A DNA stretch of 11,477 nt from NCBI GenBank assembly GCA_046545795.1, contig JBKGZD010000085.1, forward strand, positions 1 to 11,477, given 5' to 3'. Positions 7,318 through 11,477 of this stretch are shown here, one piece after another (within the stretch, counting starts at the first letter, position 1; each line of letters begins with the position of its first letter). The notes under the pieces are model-generated. The model worked only from the letters and a program-made list of their open reading frames with translations. It did not search any database and had not been told where the DNA came from. Origin of the DNA: JAGXLC01 sp046545795 (GTDB taxonomy: Bacteria; Bacteroidota; Bacteroidia; Bacteroidales; UBA12077). Both the position numbers and the translations under genes were made by a program.

Positions 7318-8550
7318 TTACGAAAAATTTTGTTCTTTGGGAAATAACAAAGAACTGTCCCCATAGCTCAGAAATCTGAAATTGTTTTTGAGTGCGTAAT
7401 CGTACACTTTTTCCCAGTCATCACCTATAAAAGCTGCAATAAGCATTAAGAGCGTACTTTTGGGTTGATGAAAATTGGTAATCATGGAATGTGTCATTTT
7501 GAACTGATAGCCGGGAGTTATCATAATTTGAGTACTCCCATTGAATGTCTTGTTGTTGTTCTTTTTTGTATAATTAATCAATTCATTTAAAGCTTCTTCA
7601 ATAGTAACTGTATTGTCCAGTTTAGTATGTTCCCACTGATGTAAAAAGTTTTCTGTTTCAGCCTCAATGCCTTTGCTTTTTAACTTTACACCTAACCAAT
7701 ATAAACTTTCCAGGGTTCTCACGGTTGTTGTCCCAACTGCCAAAATTTTTCCCTTGTGGTTGATAAGATTATCAATCGTTTGTAAAGAGACGGAAAAATG
7801 TTCTGTATGCATCTCGTGTTTTCTAATATCATCAGTCTGAACAGGGCGAAAAGTACCTGCACCTACATGCAGGGTTATTTTTTCCGTGGGGATATTTTTT
7901 TCTTTGATTTTGTTCAGGGTGAATTCATCAAAATGCAGTCCAGCTGTAGGAGCAGCAACAGATCCTTTAGTTCTTGAGTATTTTGTTTGATAGCGCGTTT
8001 GGTCTATTTTTTCTGTCTCTCTTTTCAAATAAGGTGGAATAGGTACTTTCCCGGCATGTTCAAGGATATCTGAGAAATTTACCTCTTTACTATTCCATTT
8101 AAATTGTAGAATTACATATCCACCTTCTTTTTTCAGTTTTTCAACCGCTAATTCAATAAACTTTCCTTTTACGGTAAGTTTTTTTTTCAATGGCCCGGTT
8201 TTCCATTTTTTTAAATTTCCTACCATACACTTCCATGCTACTTTTTCTTTTTGTTGGAAAGCCAGGTTGTAGTCAGCTGGTTGATAGGGTTCAAGGCAAA
8301 AAACTTCTATGTTGGCTCCTGTCTCTTTTTGAAATTGTAACCGGGCAGAAATCACTTTTGCATCATTGAAAATCATGAGTTGATTGTCAGAAAGGTAATC
8401 CGGAATGTTTTTAAATATGTCCTGTTGGATTTCTCCGGCATTGTATATGAGCAATTTTGCATTTTCCCTTCTTTCTAAAGGGTATTTTGCAATTTTGTGT
8501 TCTGGTAATTGATAATTGTAGTCTTCAACAGATATTTCCTTCAATCTCAT
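7318..8550 (-). CDS. queA: S-adenosylmethionine:tRNA ribosyltransferase-isomerase
   Basis: QueA moves the ribosyl part of S-adenosylmethionine onto 7-aminomethyl-7-deazaguanine at the tRNA wobble position 34, making epoxyqueuosine, the step before queuosine. Family landmarks run the whole length: YQLPEHKIAKYPLERRENAKLL at the start (shown by Y13 and P26), FNDAKVISARL (61-71), GSVAAPTAGLHF (196-207), LHVGAGTFRPV (227-237), VGTTTVRTLES (272-282), NFHQPKSTLLMLIAAF (359-374) and FLSYGDSSLL (393-402). At 410 residues it exceeds E. coli QueA (356). Most of the extra length is an insert at about 283-340, between the TTTVRTLES and QIMITPGY motifs, which I associate with the Bacteroidota form. A Shine-Dalgarno-like AAGGA lies five bases before the ATG (minus strand, 8556-8560). 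No other queuosine genes are nearby. Confidence 0.95.
   Translation of the reverse strand: MRLKEISVEDYNYQLPEHKIAKYPLERRENAKLLIYNAGEIQQDIFKNIPDYLSDNQLMIFNDAKVISARLQFQKETGANIEVFCLEPYQPADYNLAFQQKEKVAWKCMVGNLKKWKTGPLKKKLTVKGKFIELAVEKLKKEGGYVILQFKWNSKEVNFSDILEHAGKVPIPPYLKRETEKIDQTRYQTKYSRTKGSVAAPTAGLHFDEFTLNKIKEKNIPTEKITLHVGAGTFRPVQTDDIRKHEMHTEHFSVSLQTIDNLINHKGKILAVGTTTVRTLESLYWLGVKLKSKGIEAETENFLHQWEHTKLDNTVTIEEALNELINYTKKNNNKTFNGSTQIMITPGYQFKMTHSMITNFHQPKSTLLMLIAAFIGDDWEKVYDYALKNNFRFLSYGDSSLLFPKEQNFS
7332..7355 (-). terminator. possible terminator hairpin inside the 3' end of queA
   Basis: GTTCTTTG (7332-7339) and CAAAGAAC (7348-7355) are a perfect 8-base inverted repeat around an 8-base loop. 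On the minus strand the hairpin is followed by AAAATTTTT and then the queA stop codon, so the T tract is delayed. With three bases between convergent stop codons there is no room for an intergenic terminator. It could slow or end transcription from either side, but the stem is AT-rich and the call is tentative. Confidence 0.3.
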
Positions 8551-8573
8551 CTTTGTCCTTATTAAATGAAAGG

Positions 8574-8591
8574 CAAAATTAACTAATTTTG
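8574..8591. promoter_or_regulatory. divergent -7 boxes of queA and the DUF2027-Smr gene forming an inverted repeat
   Basis: CAAAATTA AC TAATTTTG is a perfect inverted repeat with a 2-base centre. Its right arm (8584-8591, plus) and left arm (8574-8581, minus) each match the Bacteroidota -7 consensus TAnnTTTG fully. They point outward to the genes starting at 8618 (plus) and 8550 (minus), each about 25 bases away. No clear TTTG -33 box is found at 19 bases for either. Two polymerases could not occupy both boxes at once. Confidence 0.55.
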
Positions 8592-8602
8592 TATTTTCAC
8601 AT

Positions 8603-8612
8603 AAAAAATAAA
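8603..8612 (+). promoter_or_regulatory. A-rich translation leader of the DUF2027-Smr gene
   Basis: AAAAAATAAA ends five bases before the ATG at 8618; together with the three bases before it, it repeats the leader of the threonine aldolase gene. No Shine-Dalgarno match is present. Confidence 0.5.
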
Positions 8613-8617
8613 CTCAA

Positions 8618-9670
8618 ATGAAGTTGAAAAAAGGAGATAAGGTTAAATTTTTGAATGACACAGGTGGTGGAGTTGTAACAGGTTTTATTAATAAAGATAT
8701 GGTGAAAGTATTGAACCAGGACGGTTTCGAAGTACCTATTCTGATTGAGGAAATCCTGAAGGAGGATGAAGAATTTTCTGCAATGGAGACGCAAGTGGAA
8801 CCAGAACCTGAAGAAGAGGGTTTTGATGTTTTTCAGGAAAATGAATCTGAAGAATTTTCTGTCACAAATTTTTCTGATCCTGAGAACGAGATTTACCTTG
8901 CTTTGGTTCCTACAGATCAAAAACATCCGGAAAACAGTGATTTAGATATTTATTTCATCAATGACAGCGATTTTCATTTGTTTTATCTGTTTTTGCTGAA
9001 GGGAGAAAGTACTTATGGATATTTTGCTTCTGGTAGTCTGGAGGATAATACAAAAATTTTCCTAAAGCAGGTAGATCGTATGAATCTTGCAGAATTAAAT
9101 GAAATTAAAGGACAGTTTATCTTTTTTAAGAAAAATTTTTTCCACTCAGTATCGCCCGCTGAAATTGACATCAAATTGAAACCCAGTAAATTTTTTAAAA
9201 GCAGTACATTTGTTGAAAACGATTTCTTTTATGAAGATGCTCATGTAATAGAACTGAGCAAAGAAGCAGTTTTGTCAAAGGAAATCAATAAGCTAACCAA
9301 TGAGGAGATAAGAGCTGCGATACAAGAAAAAGAATACCGTGAAACAGGCAGCAGGAAAGCAAAAAAGAGAACGCCGGACAGTGAAATTGAAGAAGTTGAT
9401 TTGCATATTGAGGAGCTTGTAGAACGACCAAAAGACTTAAGTAATAAGGAGATGTTGGAGATTCAACTTGATAAGTTTCATGAAGCCCTTCAGAGTGCTA
9501 TGAAATCTCCTCATAAAAAGAAAATAGTATTTATCCATGGAGTAGGGAACGGCCGGCTGAGATATGAATTAAGGAAATCGCTGGATAAAGATTACCCGGA
9601 TTTAGATTATCAGGATGCTTCGTTTCAGGAATATGGTTATGGAGCCACACTTGTGTTTTTACGAAAATAA
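8618..9670 (+). CDS. DUF2027 domain protein with C-terminal Smr domain
   Basis: A 350-residue cytoplasmic protein of a Bacteroidota family. Residues 1-45 form a small beta-rich module (KGDKVKFLNDTGGGVVTGF) like the binding segments of MutS2-type proteins. Residues 47-80 are a strongly acidic linker. Residues 90-215 are the DUF2027 core, of unknown function. A basic patch follows (RKAKKR, 246-251). Residues 259-350 are an Smr (small MutS-related) domain with DLHIEEL (261-267) and HGVGNGRLR (307-315), the two hallmark motifs. Smr domains bind or nick DNA or RNA; some act on mRNA in ribosome rescue, while MutS2 acts on recombination intermediates or collided ribosomes. There is no MutS ATPase here, so which substrate applies is unknown. 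It is divergent from queA and lies just upstream of rnpB, about 33 bases before its 5' end. Confidence 0.9.
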   Translation: MKLKKGDKVKFLNDTGGGVVTGFINKDMVKVLNQDGFEVPILIEEILKEDEEFSAMETQVEPEPEEEGFDVFQENESEEFSVTNFSDPENEIYLALVPTDQKHPENSDLDIYFINDSDFHLFYLFLLKGESTYGYFASGSLEDNTKIFLKQVDRMNLAELNEIKGQFIFFKKNFFHSVSPAEIDIKLKPSKFFKSSTFVENDFFYEDAHVIELSKEAVLSKEINKLTNEEIRAAIQEKEYRETGSRKAKKRTPDSEIEEVDLHIEELVERPKDLSNKEMLEIQLDKFHEALQSAMKSPHKKKIVFIHGVGNGRLRYELRKSLDKDYPDLDYQDASFQEYGYGATLVFLRK

Positions 9671-9703
9671 TAATACAGAATTGGTTACGTTAGATAGTTA
9701 AGG

Positions 9704-10044
9704 AAAAATACAGCAGGCTGATCCATCGTGCTGCTTCTGGCAGTAAGGAAAGTCCGGGCAACACAGAGCACCACACTTCTGAAAGGAAGATATCCGCGAG
9801 GGTATAGTTTTGCAACAGAAAATAACCGTCCCGAAACTTCGGGATAAGGGTGAAAAGGTGAGGTAAGAGCTCACCAGTATTCCGGGTGACCGGGGTAGCT
9901 GTGCAAACTTGTGGGTTGCAAGGCCATGTATACCGTCGCTTAAGGGTTGCTCGCCCGACGACGGGGGGTAGGCCGCTAAGATAAATGATGGAAGCCCTGT
10001 TTGTTGGGGAAACAGAACCTGGCTTACAGGTCTGCTGTATTTTT
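9704..10044 (+). ncRNA. rnpB: RNase P RNA, bacterial type A
   Basis: The catalytic RNA of RNase P, which trims the 5' leader from tRNA precursors. Conserved blocks are plain: GGAAAGTCCGGGC followed by the ACAGAGCACCACACT region near 9750; GGTGAAAAGGTGAGGTAAGAG with CTCACC near 9850-9875; GATAAATGATGG near 9980; and ACAGAACCTGGCTTACAG near 10012-10029. The ends are set by helix P1: AAAAATACAGCAG (9704-9716) pairs fully with CTGCTGTATTTTT (10032-10044). The 3' strand ends in five T, so P1 plus the T tract probably also ends transcription. Length is about 341 bases, near the usual size. The loop expected to hold the tRNA 3' CCA lies around the G-rich run near 9960-9975, which contains GGT. No clear Bacteroidota promoter is seen in the 33-base gap before it, so transcription may partly come from the upstream gene. 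Confidence 0.96.
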
Positions 10045-10055
10045 CTTTATAATTA

Positions 10056-10086
10056 TTGAAATTTTCAAAAGAAAAGTATTCCTTTG
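10056..10086 (+). promoter_or_regulatory. weak candidate promoter for the slyD-like gene
   Basis: TTG at 10056-10058 and TTCCTTTG at 10079-10086 are 20 bases apart. The second box has one mismatch to TAnnTTTG. A start site near 10093 would give a leader of about 30 bases. It lies just after the rnpB 3' end, where a new promoter would be expected. Confidence 0.25.
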
Positions 10087-10121
10087 TAAATTAATATGTT
10101 TAAAGTTTAAAATTAGTTTTT

Positions 10122-10628
10122 ATGAAAATTGAAAAAGAAAAAGTTGTATCTGTTACTTACCAATTAAGCGTTGATGGTTCAGATGGTGAAGTAGTGGAAA
10201 CGGTTAAAGAAGAAAAACCTTTGACTTTCCTTTATGGTGTTGGAAATATGCTGGAAAAATTTGAAGAAAACATAAGCGGATTGCAGGAAGGTGATACCTT
10301 TAGTTTTAAAATTGATTGTGATGAAGCTTATGGTCAGGCTTCAGAAGAGGCTATTGTTGACTTGCCCATCAATATATTTGAGATTGAAGGTAAAGTTGAT
10401 TATGAACTGCTGAAAGAAGGCAATTATATCCCAATGCAAGACCAGCAAGGTAATCGCTTGGATGGAATTGTTCTGGAAGTTGGAGATGAGCAGGTTAAGA
10501 TGGATTTTAACCATCCTTTAGCAGGCGACGATCTTTACTTTACAGGCAAAGTAATCGAAGTTAGAGAACCTAGCGAAGAAGAAAAAGAACATGGTCATGT
10601 TCACCCTTCAGATAATGAAGAAAATTAG
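10122..10628 (+). CDS. SlyD-like FKBP-type peptidyl-prolyl cis-trans isomerase
   Basis: A cytoplasmic prolyl isomerase and chaperone of the SlyD group, 168 residues. The FKBP fold is split: residues 1-72 (with GVGNMLEKFEENISGLQEGD at 39-58 and DEAYGQ at 67-72) and 128-149 (FNHPLAGDDLYFTGKVIEVR), with the chaperone insert-in-flap domain between them at about 73-125. FNHPLAG is the signature of this group. E. coli SlyD has a long metal-binding His/Cys/Asp-rich tail; here the tail is short and acidic, with only a HGHVH cluster (157-161), so strong nickel storage is unlikely. No signal peptide is present. No Shine-Dalgarno is visible before the ATG. The outer-membrane protein gene follows after 48 bases on the same strand and may share the transcript. 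Confidence 0.92.
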   Translation: MKIEKEKVVSVTYQLSVDGSDGEVVETVKEEKPLTFLYGVGNMLEKFEENISGLQEGDTFSFKIDCDEAYGQASEEAIVDLPINIFEIEGKVDYELLKEGNYIPMQDQQGNRLDGIVLEVGDEQVKMDFNHPLAGDDLYFTGKVIEVREPSEEEKEHGHVHPSDNEEN

Positions 10629-10676
10629 GGTGTTATAATTTTTGATTTAATTATTAAATGCTAAAATTACAGTCCC

Positions 10677-11327
10677 ATGAAAAGATTTTATAGCTTATTG
10701 ATTCTAATTCTGATAGTTGCAACCTCTGCTTCTGCTCAACTGAGATTTGGAGCAAAAGTTGGTGCTACGTCAACATCTATTAAGGCAGACGAAGTCTACT
10801 CTAATATTTCAGGTGAAGAGTATGATCAGTTAGAGATTCAAGGCAAGAATGCCGGTATAAATGGATTTCAGGCCGGAATTTTCAGCAGGTTGACTATAGC
10901 AGCTCTTTATGTTCAGCCGGAAGTAATGTTTACAAGGTCTACTGCTGAAATGCAAATCAAGGAAATTGAAGGAGAAACCTTGAAAGATAAGTTTACTGAA
11001 AAACAGAAATTCAGTAAAATTGATATTCCACTTATTGCAGGATGGAAATTTGGCCCGGCAAGAATACAGGCTGGACCGGTTGCCAGTATTATTCTTGATA
11101 ATAAATCTGCTATTGAGGCTGTAACAAATGCCAAAGAGGAATTTAACGGAGCAACCTGGGGATATCAAGTAGGTGCTGGATTAGATGTGCTGAACACGTT
11201 AACACTGGATGTCAAATACGAAGGAAGTCTGAGTAAATTTGGTGATGGAGTCCAGGTTGGTGGCGAGACCAGGGAATTTGATAGCCGCCCAAATCAATTC
11301 ATCTTTTCGGCAGGATTGTTTTTTTAG
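10677..11327 (+). CDS. PorT-like outer-membrane beta-barrel protein
   Basis: A 216-residue protein with a clear signal peptide (Lys-Arg start, hydrophobic 4-16, cleavage likely after ASA at 18-20). The mature part begins QLRFGAKVGAT and consists of alternating hydrophobic and polar strands with glycines (GFQAGIFSRLTIAALYVQPEVMF at 63-85, shown by its ends; IPLIAGWKFG at 117-126; WGYQVGAGLDV at 161-171). It ends in QFIFSAGLFF with a terminal Phe, typical of a barrel strand recognised by the BAM complex. This matches the small outer-membrane beta-barrel families common in Bacteroidota (PorT/OMP_b-brl type, about eight strands). The name does not imply a role in type IX secretion. Function is unknown; adhesion, envelope structure or small-molecule passage are all possible. 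The strong terminator at 11362-11397 closes the unit. Confidence 0.85.
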   Translation: MKRFYSLLILILIVATSASAQLRFGAKVGATSTSIKADEVYSNISGEEYDQLEIQGKNAGINGFQAGIFSRLTIAALYVQPEVMFTRSTAEMQIKEIEGETLKDKFTEKQKFSKIDIPLIAGWKFGPARIQAGPVASIILDNKSAIEAVTNAKEEFNGATWGYQVGAGLDVLNTLTLDVKYEGSLSKFGDGVQVGGETREFDSRPNQFIFSAGLFF

Positions 11328-11361
11328 AAAGAATTTAAATTATACCAGGAAAAATATTATT

Positions 11362-11397
11362 AGCGACCTTCTGTTTCCCGGAAGGTCGCTTTTTTTT
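11362..11397 (+). terminator. rho-independent terminator after the outer-membrane protein gene
   Basis: AGCGACCTTC (11362-11371) pairs perfectly with GAAGGTCGCT (11381-11390) around a 9-base loop, and the final T runs on into seven more T. It is the most GC-rich hairpin in the window, 34 bases after the stop codon. Confidence 0.95.
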
Positions 11398-11477
11398 GTT
11401 GAAAGTTACCCTCTGAAAATATCTGTTTATAAATTGTTTTATTTCATTTGTCAAAAAAAATTTCAATGATTTTTGAT

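Noticed and set aside
9671..9703. rnpB promoter
   Set aside because: TAGTTAAG at 9695-9702 is a poor -7 match and no TTTG lies at the right distance, so no promoter is called.
10645..10659. ATTTAA-TTA-TTAAAT inverted repeat between the slyD-like and outer-membrane genes
   Set aside because: The stem is six A/T pairs with a 3-base loop and no T tract; it is expected by chance in such AT-rich DNA and is not a terminator.
11398..11477. Possible new gene starting at the ATG at 11466
   Set aside because: Only four codons are visible before the window ends and no convincing promoter precedes it; cannot be supported.
1..11477. A defence system, mobile element or biosynthetic cluster
   Set aside because: No transposase, integrase, terminal repeats, CRISPR repeats, toxin-antitoxin pair or synthase is visible; the helicase and RtcB alone do not make a defence module, and the other genes are housekeeping or envelope genes.

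Overview
The window is AT-rich chromosomal DNA from a member of the Bacteroidota, probably a free-living or marine lineage near the Bacteroidales, Marinilabiliales or Cytophagales; the exact order cannot be read from the sequence. The evidence is the gene content (a DUF2027-Smr protein, the long ~410-residue form of QueA, a PIF1/RecD-like helicase with a C-terminal helix-turn-helix, a PorT-like outer-membrane barrel). It is supported by promoters with the Bacteroidota -7 box TAnnTTTG and by A-rich leaders in place of Shine-Dalgarno sites in front of most genes. I see no tRNA, CRISPR array, insertion sequence, phage gene or attachment site.

Layout: positions 1-2222 (minus) hold a DNA helicase that runs off the left edge. 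Positions 2368-4311 (minus) hold rtcB, an RNA ligase, preceded by a small GreA/GreB-like transcription factor, probably as one transcript. A 190-bp divergent spacer follows, then on the plus strand a secreted family C69 dipeptidase (4502-6139) with a clear terminator, and a low-specificity threonine aldolase (6280-7314). The aldolase converges, with only 3 bp between stop codons, on queA (7318-8550, minus). queA is divergent from a DUF2027-Smr gene (8618-9670, plus) across a 67-bp spacer in which the two facing -7 boxes form one inverted repeat. The only gene-free stretch longer than 300 bases, 9671-10121, is filled by the RNase P RNA gene rnpB. A SlyD-like prolyl isomerase (10122-10628) and an outer-membrane beta-barrel protein (10677-11327) follow, closed by a strong terminator at 11362-11397. 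The last 80 bases hold nothing I can support.

This is mostly a housekeeping neighbourhood, not a defence island or mobile element. Its loose theme is RNA handling: RtcB (RNA ligation/repair), a GreA-like factor (transcription elongation), QueA (tRNA queuosine), an Smr-domain protein (nucleic acid) and rnpB (tRNA 5' maturation). They lie in separate transcription units on both strands, so there is no direct evidence that they form a system. I found no convincing undescribed system. The points most worth a second look are the symmetric divergent promoter at 8574-8591, the recurrent AAAAAATAAA leader before three genes, the altered acidic tip of the GreA-like protein beside rtcB, and the hairpin inside the end of queA at the tight convergent junction.
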